This document shows positions 19,335 through 29,447 of a stretch of DNA of 64,000 nt, one piece after another. The DNA comes from Sphingobacteriales bacterium. GTDB taxonomy: Bacteria > Bacteroidota > Bacteroidia > Chitinophagales > UBA2359. The DNA lies in NCBI GenBank assembly GCA_016718845.1, contig JADKCK010000014.1:62001-126000 (forward strand). The letters are read 5' to 3'. Under the pieces are notes generated by a model, which saw only the letters and a program-made list of their open reading frames with translations, had not been told where the DNA came from and searched no databases. The position numbers were made by a program, and so were the translations under genes. Each line of letters begins with the position of its first letter. Positions within the stretch are counted from its first letter, which is position 1.

Positions 19335-20684
19335 TTAGTCAAGTGAGATACGAGGGTCGACGGATACGTAAATTAAATCGGAGATAAGATTACCGACCAA
19401 TAAAATAAACACCGCAATAGCTATTTCGCCCATTATAATTGGGTAATCGGCTTGTATGAGGGCTTTATAGCCCAGCATACCCAAACCATCGATATTAAAT
19501 ACTTTTTCGATAAAAAAATCGCCTGCCATTACTACCCCAATAGCTGTACCGATACGTGCCACCAAAGGGATAAGCGAGTTGCGAAGTGCATGTTGATAGA
19601 TAACTTTGTTGGGGGGCAAGCCTTTGGCAAAGGCAGTGCGCACATAATCTTGATTAAAGTTTTCCATAAGTGAGTTTTTCATCAAGATGGTTAAGGTGGC
19701 AAAACTACCTATCATGTAACAGACAATTGGCAGTATGGTGTGCCAAACTTGGTCTTTAATTTTACCCAAAAACGACAAGTTATTCCAAATTGCCGAAGGC
19801 GAATGAAAACCGCCGAGCGGGAAGATATCCCAAAAACTACCTCCACCAAAAAGCACCAATAACAAAGAGCCTAGTGCAAAGCCGGGTATAGCATATCCTG
19901 CAAAAACAAGTGCGCTGGTTAAAAAGTCGTAGGTGGTATTGTGTCGTATGGCTTTTGATATACCTAGTGGGATACAAACCAAATATGACAGGATAAAACC
20001 CAGAATACCAAAGTACGATGAGATAGGTAGTCGTTGGGTAATTAGTTCGATGACGGGGCGTTCGTATACGCTAGATATGCCCAAATCGCCTGTTAAAATA
20101 CCGCTAAATTTTTTTTGACTAACCAGATACTGACCATTTTTTAGGTCTTCTACGTCAAAATCGTTGCATGGATACCACTGACCTACTTGTGCCATGTCGG
20201 GCAATTCGTCGTAGTTTTCGGCAAATTTAAAATCGCTGCCAATGCCACTTTTTTGCACTTGCAATTTACCTCCTTCGTTTGTAAGGCGTACCCATTGTTG
20301 CAAGCGGTAAATTTTAGATTCGACATCTATATATTTCAGGTTATTTCTAAATCCATCGTTAAGTGCTACTGTTTTTTCGATAACAGTTCGTGGATACAAT
20401 CCGAGCCAAATAAGGTATCGTATGGGTAATGGTTTGTCTAAGCCATATTGTTTTCTGAGTTGGTCTAATTGTTCGGCGGTTAGTGTTTCACTACCACCTG
20501 CCCCCGACCTTCCGCCGCCGGCTCCGCCTTCTCCGCCACCCATCATACGTCCGGCTTTTAGCTGCATAACAGCTCGTTCAAAGGGTCCGCCTGGTGCCAA
20601 GTTTAAAATTACAAACACGATAAAAGTGGCTGCAAAAAAGGTGGGCAACATCAGCGCGATGCGATTTAGTATGTATTTTATCAT
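19335..20684 (-). CDS. ABC transporter permease, oligopeptide/microcin C type (OppB/YejB-like)
   Basis: 449 residues, longer than a plain OppB because of an extra periplasmic region (about residues 45-190) that begins with a Gly-rich linker (GGGEGGAGGGRSGAGGSE). The core has ILTGDLGISSVYERPVIELI, several helices, and the EAA loop KGLPPNKVIYQHALRNSLIP. It ends VSVDPRISLD, as the family does. With the lipoprotein upstream and the second permease downstream, it forms the membrane part of a peptide importer. The N-terminal insert also occurs in YejB-type permeases; the Gly-rich linker looks lineage-specific. Confidence 0.9.
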   Translation of the reverse strand: MIKYILNRIALMLPTFFAATFIVFVILNLAPGGPFERAVMQLKAGRMMGGGEGGAGGGRSGAGGSETLTAEQLDQLRKQYGLDKPLPIRYLIWLGLYPRTVIEKTVALNDGFRNNLKYIDVESKIYRLQQWVRLTNEGGKLQVQKSGIGSDFKFAENYDELPDMAQVGQWYPCNDFDVEDLKNGQYLVSQKKFSGILTGDLGISSVYERPVIELITQRLPISSYFGILGFILSYLVCIPLGISKAIRHNTTYDFLTSALVFAGYAIPGFALGSLLLVLFGGGSFWDIFPLGGFHSPSAIWNNLSFLGKIKDQVWHTILPIVCYMIGSFATLTILMKNSLMENFNQDYVRTAFAKGLPPNKVIYQHALRNSLIPLVARIGTAIGVVMAGDFFIEKVFNIDGLGMLGYKALIQADYPIIMGEIAIAVFILLVGNLISDLIYVSVDPRISLD

Positions 20685-20704
20685 GGTTTAATATACTTTT
20701 AGGT

Positions 20705-20747
20705 AACAGCTTTCCGAAAGTGTAAGTTACTTTTTCGGAAAGCTGTT
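20705..20747 (-). promoter_or_regulatory. Intercistronic stem-loop between importer lipoprotein and permease genes
   Basis: aacagctttccgaaa/tttcggaaagctgtt form a perfect 15-base stem with a loop of about 13 bases, just after the lipoprotein stop (20768) and before the permease start (20684). On the minus strand it lacks a U tract, so it fits an mRNA-stabilising or partial-attenuation element better than a full terminator. Confidence 0.6.
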
Positions 20748-20767
20748 ATTTAGTAAAATAGTGTTTT

Positions 20768-22690
20768 TTATTTGTGCAAACCAAAAAAGTCGTTATCAAC
20801 AGGCACAGTAGACACAGTTGCGCTTGTACTTGTTTTAGCACTTTCTACTTGTTTTGCTTTAGCTTCGTCGTACCACCAAGTGCCAAGTGCTGCATTCCAG
20901 TCGTTTGAGTAACCAAGTGCGCATTTAGGTATGCCAAATTTGTTCCAAACGGCGCCTCTAAATGTGTAGGGTGCAATCCAACCAAAGGCGTATTGACACT
21001 GTTTGGTAGCAATAGCATCAATTTGTTGCATAATTTTGATACGCTCGGCGGGGTCGTACGATTTTTCGTATTGTTCGGCAAGTACATCAATTTCTTTGTT
21101 TTTCAAGCCTGTAATGTTGCCGCTTTCTTTTTTGTCGGCGCTTGCCGAGCCCATCATTTCTTTAGGGTCGGGGAAAGTTACACCTGTCCAGTTTTGGTAG
21201 TGTATTTTAAATTGGCGTTTCATTACTTTTTCGAAGCCTGCTTGTCCGGTTACTTGTTTTAGGTTTAGTTTAATACCTACTTTGGCAAGGTCTTGTTGCA
21301 ATGGGGTAAAGATACGTTCCGAGCTAGCATCAATATCTAAATCCAATTCAAATATTTTACCGTTTTTGGTTAGCCATTCGCCTTGTTTTTTCCAGCCTGC
21401 TTCGGCAAGTAGTTTAAGTGCTTTTTCGGGGTTGTACTCAATCATTGCATTTGCTTTGTTTTCGTTTACGCTACCCGGAAAATATGATTTGAAACGGTCG
21501 TATTCGTTAAAAAACAAGGCTTTTCGCAATTGCTCGATGTTCCATAACATGGCAAAGGCTTGGCGCGTTTTTATGTCATTAAATGGTTCTTCGAGCGAGT
21601 TAAATGCCATTCCCGAAATACCTTTGGGGTTGTAGTTAAACACTTTTATTTTTTGTACCAAACCACGTTTCACTACATCGTTTGTTTTTGCGTCAAATTC
21701 TTCAATCCACCATTTAGCTCGGTTGATGCTATAAAAATCAAATTCTCCTTTTTTGAATTTTTCGAGCATTAGTTTGTCGTCTAACACAAAGGTAAACTTA
21801 ATTTCGTCGAAGTTATACGAGCCAATATTGGCTTTGTCGTTAGCTGCCCAATAGTCGGGTCGGCGTTTTAGTACTAACAATTTGCCTTGTTCGTTTTTCT
21901 TGTCGTCTACTATATAGGGTCCTGTGCCGGGCATCATCTGAAACTGATAGGTAGTTAGATAATCTTTACCACCATTTAATTTGCTTAGATAATGAGCAGG
22001 TAAAATTTGCCAGCCGCTGGCAAAATCCATAAAGCTACGCCAGCTTTCTTTTTTCGATTTTACTTTAAAAATTAGGTCGCTTACTTTTTCGGGTATTTCG
22101 TATCCTTCGCCCAATCGGGTATTATTAGCAGGGTCTTCGATGCCTTTATCAATATATAATTTGAAAGAGGCAATTACGTCGTCCGAACCTACGGGTTTGC
22201 CATCGCTCCATTTGGCGCGTGGGTCTATGCGAAAATAGTAGGTCATCTTATCGTCCGAAATTTTCCAGTGTGTTGCCAATACAGGTATATACTTTTGTGT
22301 TTCGCCATCTAAGCCCAACAAAGTTTCGTATACAAACGAGTTGATGATACTTACTACCTGAAAGCGCGAGTCTTTACCAATAGGACGCAAAGTTGTGGGG
22401 TATTCTTGTAGTGCCATAGTAATATCGCCTCCTTTTTTAGCGGCAGGGTCGGCGTATACTTTAAAGTCAGCGTTGGTTTCCCAACCGTTTTTGCCCGACC
22501 ATGCTTCAAACCCATTTCCACCCAAGGAGTCGGGAAGCGATGAAAAATCGCCACCGTTTGCGGCAGGTGCTGTTGCATCTTTGTTGATGATTACTTTGGG
22601 TTCTTCCACTCCACCACCACAACTGGTAATAAAGCCGATACTAATTGCTGCCAATAAAAAGTAGGACAGACTTAAAAACTGTTTTTTCAT
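20768..22690 (-). CDS. Peptide-binding lipoprotein of an ABC importer (solute-binding family 5)
   Basis: 640 residues. The N-terminus is a lipoprotein signal with lipobox ITSC-GGG near residue 24. The body is a typical family 5 binding protein: LRPIGKDSRFQVVSIINSFV, KYIPVLATHWKISDDKMTYY, FRIDPRAKWSDGKPVGSDDV, and GTGPYIV near residue 260. Members bind oligopeptides or similar ligands in the periplasm and deliver them to the permeases; ligand identity is unknown. It leads the operon with the two permeases downstream. The stem-loop after it could give more binding protein than permease. The start is fixed by the lipoprotein signal. Confidence 0.92.
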   Translation of the reverse strand: MKKQFLSLSYFLLAAISIGFITSCGGGVEEPKVIINKDATAPAANGGDFSSLPDSLGGNGFEAWSGKNGWETNADFKVYADPAAKKGGDITMALQEYPTTLRPIGKDSRFQVVSIINSFVYETLLGLDGETQKYIPVLATHWKISDDKMTYYFRIDPRAKWSDGKPVGSDDVIASFKLYIDKGIEDPANNTRLGEGYEIPEKVSDLIFKVKSKKESWRSFMDFASGWQILPAHYLSKLNGGKDYLTTYQFQMMPGTGPYIVDDKKNEQGKLLVLKRRPDYWAANDKANIGSYNFDEIKFTFVLDDKLMLEKFKKGEFDFYSINRAKWWIEEFDAKTNDVVKRGLVQKIKVFNYNPKGISGMAFNSLEEPFNDIKTRQAFAMLWNIEQLRKALFFNEYDRFKSYFPGSVNENKANAMIEYNPEKALKLLAEAGWKKQGEWLTKNGKIFELDLDIDASSERIFTPLQQDLAKVGIKLNLKQVTGQAGFEKVMKRQFKIHYQNWTGVTFPDPKEMMGSASADKKESGNITGLKNKEIDVLAEQYEKSYDPAERIKIMQQIDAIATKQCQYAFGWIAPYTFRGAVWNKFGIPKCALGYSNDWNAALGTWWYDEAKAKQVESAKTSTSATVSTVPVDNDFFGLHK

Positions 22691-22752
22691 CTTGTTAGAT
22701 TGTATTTTAGCGTAGATTAAAAATTTATTAATTATTGATTTAGCTATTAATT

Positions 22753-22787
22753 CAAAATTATGCTTTTAAGGCATTTGACCATCAAAA
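22753..22787 (-). promoter_or_regulatory. Candidate promoter of the ABC importer operon
   Basis: On the minus strand TTTTG (22787-22783) and TAATTTTG (22760-22753) are separated by 22 bases and lie about 65 bases before the ATG at 22690, matching the Bacteroidota -33/-7 pattern. Confidence 0.45.
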
Positions 22788-22828
22788 TAATAGCTAATTA
22801 TCAACAAGTATGGTTATTGTGTGTGTTG

Positions 22829-22862
22829 TTGATTTATTTACCGCATTTATTTGTTATCTTTG
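22829..22862 (+). promoter_or_regulatory. Candidate promoter for the LolD-like gene
   Basis: TTG at 22829 and TATCTTTG at 22855-22862, 23 bases apart, read rightward toward the ATG at 23082. The leader would be about 210 bases, with no clear fold or gene in it. Confidence 0.4.
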
Positions 22863-23081
22863 CACCAAATTTTGGAGCAAAGGTATTAAAAAACTGCAAA
22901 ACGGCGTTAACAATTGGGCAAGTTTATTTACAAGCGCCAAAAGTACGCAAATAAACACAAAATTGCTGCAAATTTAGGTAAATTTACTTAAAAAAAACAA
23001 ATTTTGGCTTTAGATAGATGGCTACTGAGGGTAGTTTAGCTATCAAAAACAAAAAATAAACATTTATTATTTATAAAAAGT

Positions 23082-23732
23082 ATGATTTTTGCTAAAGGCA
23101 TTAAAAAGTCTTATGGTTCGCTTGATGTGTTAAAATCGGTAGATGTAACCATTAATAAGGGCGAGATTGTTTCGATAGTAGGTGCGTCGGGAGCGGGTAA
23201 ATCTACTTTGTTGCACATATTAGGTACTTTAGATACCGCCGATGCTGGCGAATTGTTGATTGATAACACCTCTATTCGTCAATTATCTGCTACTAAATTA
23301 GCTGCTTTTCGCAACAAACATATCGGTTTTGTGTTTCAGTTTCATCATTTATTACCCGAGTTTACCGCCCTCGAAAACGTATGTATACCTGCTTATTTGG
23401 CTGGCAGAAGCCCCAAAGATGCTATCCAATCTGCCCAAAAATTACTCGATTTGCTAAAACTTAGCTCGCGTATCAACCACAAACCCAATCAACTGTCGGG
23501 CGGCGAACAGCAGCGCGTAGCCGTTGCACGTGCGCTTATCAACAACCCAAGCGTGGTACTTGCCGACGAACCTTCGGGTAACTTAGATTCTGATACATCT
23601 AAAGAGCTACACCAACTTTTTTTCGACCTGCGCCAACAGCTTAATCAAACGTTTGTTATTGTTACACATAACATGGATTTAGCTAATATGTCGGACAGAA
23701 AAATTGTGATGAAAGATGGTTTAATTAGTTGA
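23082..23732 (+). CDS. lolD: LolD-type ABC transporter ATP-binding protein
   Basis: 216 residues. Walker A is GASGAGKST, the Q-loop follows in FVFQFHHLLPEFTALENV, the signature is LSGGEQQRVAVARAL, Walker B is VVLADEPSGNLDS and the switch His is in VIVTHNMDLA. The FQFHHLLPEFTALENV spelling is typical of LolD, which powers release of lipoproteins from the inner membrane by LolCE; MacB-type ATPases are close relatives. No LolC/E-type permease lies in the window. A long leader and convergent orientation to the broken P-type ATPase suggest its own transcription unit. Confidence 0.85.
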   Translation: MIFAKGIKKSYGSLDVLKSVDVTINKGEIVSIVGASGAGKSTLLHILGTLDTADAGELLIDNTSIRQLSATKLAAFRNKHIGFVFQFHHLLPEFTALENVCIPAYLAGRSPKDAIQSAQKLLDLLKLSSRINHKPNQLSGGEQQRVAVARALINNPSVVLADEPSGNLDSDTSKELHQLFFDLRQQLNQTFVIVTHNMDLANMSDRKIVMKDGLIS

Positions 23733-23875
23733 TGCTGTACTAAATATTGCGTGGTGTTAAAACTTAACGCAAAGGTACTGCATTGTGTGTTATTATGCAA
23801 TTACATTTTTTAGCGATTATCAGTTGTATCGCAACAAGTTTGCATTTGGATAGCTTACAACAAGGTTTATCAACC

Positions 23876-23914
23876 AAAAAAACGCCCACATTTTGCTATG
23901 TGGGCGTTTTTTTT
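23876..23914. terminator. Bidirectional terminator between convergent genes
   Basis: aacgcccaca/tgtgggcgtt form a perfect 10-base stem with an 8-base loop, preceded by A runs and followed by T8. It lies between the LolD-like gene (plus) and the P-type ATPase (minus) and can serve both. Confidence 0.9.
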
Positions 23915-23955
23915 GCACTATGTTTTGCTTATTTTGGGGTGATGTGGAAGTGTAA

Positions 23956-26666
23956 TTAGCCTTTTTTTGCCCCTATTTTTTTATTTATCTCGTATATAAA
24001 AAGACAAAGAAAGCCAGCAGCAATCGGAAACAACCAATCGAAAGGAAGTAGCGGTGCGGTATGAAAATAAAGGTTTAGAATTGGCACATAAACAATTAGC
24101 AAAACACAGGACATAGAAAATAAAAAAGCGAAAATGAGGTATTTATTCGAGAACAAATATTTTCCTAGTGCGTTTCCATAGGTTCGGCGCGACAACAGGT
24201 TGGCATATTGACCAAATATGATAGAAATAAAGGTAATAGTTATGGCTTTTTCGTAGTTGTTGGCTCCATATGGGTTGTAAAAATAGGATACTAAAAAAGC
24301 TCCATAAGCCATTAATCCCATAGTAGTACCTGCAAACACAATGCTTATCATGGTGTCTTTGGTTAGTATTTTGTCTTGCGGATTTCGAGGCGGTATTTCC
24401 ATTATATTACTTTCGGGTGGGTCGTAGGTAAGCATAATCAACGGAAACATTTCGCCTATCATATCTATCAACAAAATTTGCACGGCAAATATAGGGGTGG
24501 CAATGCCCCAAAAGGCACCTAAAAAGCCTGCAAGTACGCAGCTTAACTCTGCTATATTAGACGATAAGTTGGTTTTTATTGTTTTTTCGAGGTTTCGAAA
24601 ATGGTTCTACCCTCTTTAACTGCCAGCAAAATGGTCGAAAAATTATCATCGAGCAAAATAATATTAGCAGCTTCTTGTGCTACTTTCGAGCCACTTTGCC
24701 CCATTGCTACGCCAATATCTGCCCGTTTTAGGCTTAATGTGTCGTTTACGCCATCGCCGGTTACGGCAACAATTTCGCCTTGTTTTTTCAGCAGGTCTAC
24801 TATTCTAAATTTATCGTCGGGCGATACCCTCGAAAAAATAACGGCTCGTTTGTTAAACGATAGGCAGACTTGTTCGTCGCTCATTTTTTGCAGTGCGGTG
24901 CCATTAATTACCTCCGGAAATTCTGTTGTTTGGGTTCATCAAGCCAATACGTTGTGCAATGGCTTTGCCGTTATTTCATTATCGCCGGTAATCATAAACA
25001 CTTTTAGGTGTGCTTTAAACACCGATTCGATGGCGGTTTTTACTTCGGGGTGTGGCGGGTCGAGCATGGTTACAAAACCAGCAAAGGTAAGGTTTTGTTC
25101 GGCATCTTCTAAGGTGTAGTTTTCTTTATCGTCAAGGTCTTTATAAGCAATAGCTATAATACGTAGGGCATTTGCGGCAAAGGCTGCCGACATAGAAAGT
25201 ATCTCGTTTTTATGGGTTTGTGTTAATTCTTTTACATTGTTGTTATCAATAATTTTTGTAGATACATTGAGTAACGATTCGATAGAACCTTTAACAAAAG
25301 AGATGTTTTTTTGGTTGTGTTTTCTGATGATAGCGGCTCTTTTGCGAAACGAGTCGAAGGAAAAAGATTTTATTGTAGGATAATCTTTTTCTATTTCTTC
25401 TAGGGTAAAATCGGCTTTTAGTGCTAGGGTAGCAAATGCGGCTTCGGTGGGGTCGCCGATGCAGTACCAACCTTGGTGATAGCTATCGGTGGGTTTATTT
25501 TACCTGTTGAAGATAGGAAACCCGACAAGAAAAGATTTTCAAATCGCCCAAAGATCCTTTTTCAAAACGGTTCCTTCTTCGTTTAATATTTCGCCTTTGG
25601 GCATATAGCCTAATCCCGAGACAGAGAAGGTCATGGCGTTGAAATAACAACCTGTAATGGTCATTTGTTTTTGGAGATAGTACCTGTTTTGTCGGAGGCG
25701 ATAACAGTTGCCGAGCCTCCACGTTTGTGCCGATGCGATTTTTTTTACAATGGCGTTTCTTTTGCCAAGCGTCCTACTGCCAAAGCAAGTGCCATAGATA
25801 TTTGTGCGGGCAAGCCCTCCGGAACCATAGCCGCCGCTACGCCAATGGCAAAAACAAGTGCGACATTGATTGGGTCGTTAAACCATATTCGTACAACAAA
25901 AAGGAAAACGCCTATAATTAAGGTGGCAATGGTTAGTTTAGTGGCTACATCTTTTATTTCTATTTGGATGGGTGCATCTGACGATTTAATTTTTTGCGAG
26001 CTTGTGCTTATTTGTCCGATTTCTGATTGAGAACCAGTTGCATAAACAATGCCTTTTGCTTCGCCTCGGGCAACGGTAGTGCCCATAAATACACAGTTTT
26101 TAACTTCTGCGATTGTTGTAATTTTATCGGCAACAAACAAGTGGTCTTTGGCAGATGGTAGCGATTCGCCGGTGAGTACAAATTCGTTTGTTGCAAATTC
26201 ATTAGATTCTATCAGGCGTATATCGGCGGGTATGCCTACGCCCTCCGAAAGCAGTACAATATCGCCTTACAAGGTCTTGGGCAAATATTTCGATGAGCCC
26301 GGCCTTTGTCTAATAACGGTGCATTTATCTACCACCAATTTTAATCGAGGCTAATATATTTTCCGATTTCCATTCTTGGTAAAAACCAATTAGGGCATTT
26401 ATCACCACAATTATCAGCAAGATGATGCCGTCGCGGGCTTGTTTTAGGTAAAACGAAGCCCCCGAAGCTACTACCAAAATAATAACAAGTGGGCTTGTAA
26501 ACTGTCCAAACAAAATTCGATAAATACTGCGGGTATTGGCATCTTTTAGTTCGTTTTTGCCAAATTTTTGAAGTGCCAATCTAACTTCATTTTCGTTAAG
26601 TCCTTCTTTGGTATGGCTATTTAATTGTTTTACAAGTTCATCAATAGTTTGTTTGTTGAATTGCAT
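23956..26666 (-). pseudogene. Cation (Ca2+-type) P-type ATPase, frame-broken
   Basis: Across 2.7 kb all landmarks of a P2A-type ATPase appear in order but in shifting frames: the N-terminal domain (start MQFNKQTIDELVKQLNSHTK at 26666) and first helices; the actuator motif LTGES; PEGLP in helix 4 (about 25810); the phosphorylation motif DKTGT (about 25690); nucleotide-domain KGSIESLLN; the hinge TGDGVND (about 24760), followed by TLSLKRADIGVAMG where the family normally has APALK; and the last helices ending KIGAKKG at 23956. At least six small indels interrupt it. It would be about 900 residues, exporting Ca2+ or another cation. Either a decayed gene or indel errors in the consensus; the conserved motifs favour the latter. 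Its start overlaps the end of the preceding gene by 26 bases, indicating an operon. Confidence 0.85.
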
Positions 26667-27116
26667 TTGCTATTAGTTTATCTACATTTATTTTATTGCT
26701 TTCATGTATAATGGTATTACACGTAATTACTTGTGGTCTGTGTTAATCAAATTGGTATAGGCGTTGTTGGCAAAAATACCATGTACGCCAATACAAACGG
26801 TGTTTGCATACCCGCATTTTTAGATGCCCAATGGTTGCTATCATAGTTTGAGCGGTCGAGATAATATCATCTACCAAAACAGGTATGTGGTTTTTATATT
26901 TTTCGACCTGCGGGACAGAAACTGCCACCTCTTCGTCGCCTTTTCTTATTTTTTCGAGCACAATAAAGGGGGCATTGGCATTGTGGGCAACCTCCGACAC
27001 CCATTGGGCGCTTTCGCTGTCGGGTCCAACAAGTAGTGGTTTTTCGATGTTGTTTTTAATCCAATCCGAGATAAGATTTGCGGCTGCATTTGTTTTTGTT
27101 TTGGTGCAGGTATAGT
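26641..27116 (-). pseudogene. Ribose-phosphate pyrophosphokinase (PRPP synthetase) paralogue, N-terminal half missing
   Basis: Translated leftward from about 27116, allowing two frame changes, this reads YTC..., NLISDWIKNNIEKPLLVGPD, then KYKNHIPVLVDDIISTAQTM (the PRPP-binding loop VDDIISTA), then HLKNAGMQTP, a VCIGVHGIFANNAYTNLINT-like strand, and ITCNTIIHESNKINV, stopping at 26641. These are the C-terminal half of a PRPP synthetase. The first 130-150 residues with the ATP-binding and metal sites are absent: the match begins directly after the stop of the upstream HD gene. Most likely the local sequence has lost several hundred bases, genomically or in assembly. It overlaps the P-type ATPase start. 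Confidence 0.75.
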
Positions 27117-27693
27117 TTATTGGGGGTTAAAAATGTCGTTTACTACCTTCGAAAATGCTTCGGACATATTACTTAAGGGTGTGCCATATTGTTTTGCTCT
27201 TTTTTCGAAAGCTTCTGCCAAGCCTGTGTAGTAATTATTTGGTCTTCTTTGCCTGCGTTAAATCTTTCCCAAAATTTATCGCCAAGTTCCATAAAATTTT
27301 GCTTAATTCGCCCTTGCGTTATCCAATTTATCGCGCACGAAACCAATAATTTGTCAAGGTTAGCTTCGGTTGCCTCAAATAATCGATGGTATGTTGTTTC
27401 TTCTTGCCAACTGCCTTCCATTGTTGGTCTTTTGTGTTTTTCGGGTTCCGAAGCACCTGCCACCATATCGGCTACTGTTTTGCCAAACTTGCGTTCAACT
27501 TGTTCAATAGTTATGGGTGTATCTTCTACAACATCGTGTAGTATGCCTGCTACAACAACCTCTTATCGTTGCAGTTATTTTCGCATAGTATTTTCATTAC
27601 ATTCATAAGGTGCGAAATATATGGTATATTTCTTCCTTTTCTGTAATGTCCTTCGTGGGCTTCTGCCTCAAACTTAATAGCTCTGAATATCAT
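27117..27693 (-). pseudogene. HD-domain hydrolase resembling the SpoT/MESH1 hydrolase domain, frame-broken
   Basis: From the ATG at 27693: MIFRAIKFEAEAHEGHYRKG, RNIPYISHLMNVMKIL, then after one frame change VVAGILHDVVEDTPITIEQV and RKFGKTVADMVAGASEPEKH, then EETTYHRLFEATEANLDKLL. Another shift gives AFEKRAKQYGTPLSNMSEAF and the stop TAA at 27117-27119. His residues in AHEGH and SHL and the HDVVEDT motif are those of RelA/SpoT-type and MESH1 hydrolases, which remove pyrophosphate from (p)ppGpp. No synthetase domain is present, so it resembles a stand-alone small alarmone hydrolase; the substrate is inferred. It heads a likely operon with the PRPP synthetase paralogue and the P-type ATPase. Confidence 0.75.
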
Positions 27694-27725
27694 TGTTTTT
27701 ATTTTAAAAAATGCTTAATAATTAT

Positions 27726-29265
27726 TTATTTAAAAAATATATCTATATCCCCTGTCCAATCAAAACATTCTTGGGTTTGAGTACGCCAATATTTTCTTGA
27801 ACCAGATGCCACAAAAACGGTTGTTCCGTGCCAAACACAATCTGGTTTAAGCTTTGATTGGTTATGGGCAGTTATGGTTCCGCTAAATTCAAATTTTCTT
27901 AACGAAATTGCCTTAGCCGTTCCGTCTATTGTTACATAGTTTCCTTGTGTTTGTGTTTGCCCGACAAGGTCAAAATGCCCTTATTGTCTACTACTGTAAG
28001 TTTTCCGAATTGCTCATCCGAGCCAATAAAATAGCAACCCAAAAGGTGTTCGCCCAAATATTGTTTTTTTATCGAATCGGGCAGAGCAGCGGGTGTAGTG
28101 CTTGGTTTTACTCGTTGAAGTGGGCGTAAATTTAAATTTGTATTTGGTTTTATTAAATTAGTATCTACATTACTTTGTTCCTTTATTGTTTCAACAGCAT
28201 TTTGAGCAATTGGTTCTTTATCTCCAAAAACAAAGTACGCCATTAGTATTAATATTACGGCGCTTAAGCCTATTGCAATAAGTTTATTATTGTTTTTATT
28301 TTTATTAGACTTTACATTTGTATTTTGTGGCTCGTATAGTAGGGTTTCTTCATTTTCGGTGATAGTTTTTGTTTTTACAATGTTGTTGCTTTGTGGCTCT
28401 TCGATGATTGTTTTATCTGCATCAAACGCTTGATTTGATACCGTGTTCATCATCAATTGGCTTCGATTAAAGCGGCTTTTAAATCTGCTGGCTTGTTGGT
28501 ATCGGTTGTTGGGATTCTTTCAACAGCTTTTTTTTATTACATCATTAAAATACGTATGATTTGCTGGGATAATATCATGGGTCAAAAACAATTTTATTGA
28601 AAATTTCAAAGTTAGATTGCGTATCGGTATCATAAGGTGTTTTCCGTAAAATAAAATATAAAGTTACACCAAGTGAGTATATATCAGACCGATGGTCTAT
28701 GTTTTTATCTGCTTTACTTGCTCGGGACCTATAGAGGTTAGATAGAAAATTTCCATTTGAGTGCCTGTTGTTGTAAAATCGTCTGAGTACCAAATATTTT
28801 TGCAATTCCAAAATCAAGAATTTTCAAGATGGTTATTATCATCAATAAAATATTTGATGGTTTTACATCTCGGTGCACAATTCCTTTGTTATGAGCATAT
28901 TGAAAAGCATCTAATATTTGCGTAAAAATAGGCATTGCCATTGCTGGCTTCATTGCTCCGTTTGTTTTAATTATACTATTTAAATCTTCTCCTTCGAGCA
29001 GTTCCATTATAATAGCAAAGTACATCGGTTTATCGTCGTAATCTATCACTTTCACCATATTTGGTGATTATGATGCCATAAATTTAGCTTCGTTCTCAAA
29101 TCGTTGTCTAATTTGTTTGCTGGCGCTTAAAACAGGGTTAAGTATTTTAACCGCCACCTTTGTCCCTAATTTTTCGTGTGTGCCTTCGTAAACGCTTGCC
29201 ATCCCACCCTCGCCGATAAAGCGGGTAAGTTTGTATTTTGCTATTATTTGGTTTAAATGCTCCAT
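27726..29265 (-). pseudogene. PknB-like Ser/Thr protein kinase with membrane anchor, frame-broken
   Basis: The start at 29265 gives MEHLNQIIAKYKLTRFIGEG with a glycine loop GEGGMASVYEG and catalytic Lys in VAVKIL. After a shift, VKVIDYDDKPMYFAIIMELL, catalytic HRDVKPSNIL and DFGIAKIFG appear; further shifts lead through IGPEQVK, DHRSDIYSLGVTLYFILRKT and VIKKAVERIPTT. A linker follows, then a transmembrane helix LIAIGLSAVILILMAYFVFG and a C-terminal extracytoplasmic domain of about 100 residues ending WTGDIDIFFK at 27726. The intact protein would have about 510 residues. All catalytic motifs survive, so consensus errors are as likely as decay. The target is unknown. It stands alone with a noncoding gap on its 5' side. 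Confidence 0.85.
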
Positions 29266-29447
29266 TTTTGTTGTTTTGCAGTATGTTATTTAAAATTAAA
29301 AATAACATTTTATTTATTAGATAATTTTTTGTTTACTTTTGGACAAACGAGCACGTCATCTACTAAGCCTATCTTGCGGTTGTTGTAGGTTTAGTAAATG
29401 TTTGCTATATGGTTTATTGGAGTATAGTTTTGATATACTATCAATAA

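Noticed and set aside
23082..23732. LolD-like ATPase as the missing ATPase of the peptide importer
   Set aside because: It is on the opposite strand with its own promoter, and its Q-loop and length match LolD/MacB-type exporters and not OppD/F or YejF.
23956..26666. Separate small genes at 23956, 24576, 24939, 25745 and 26325
   Set aside because: Each is a piece of one P-type ATPase in the correct order and orientation, so they are annotated as one broken gene.
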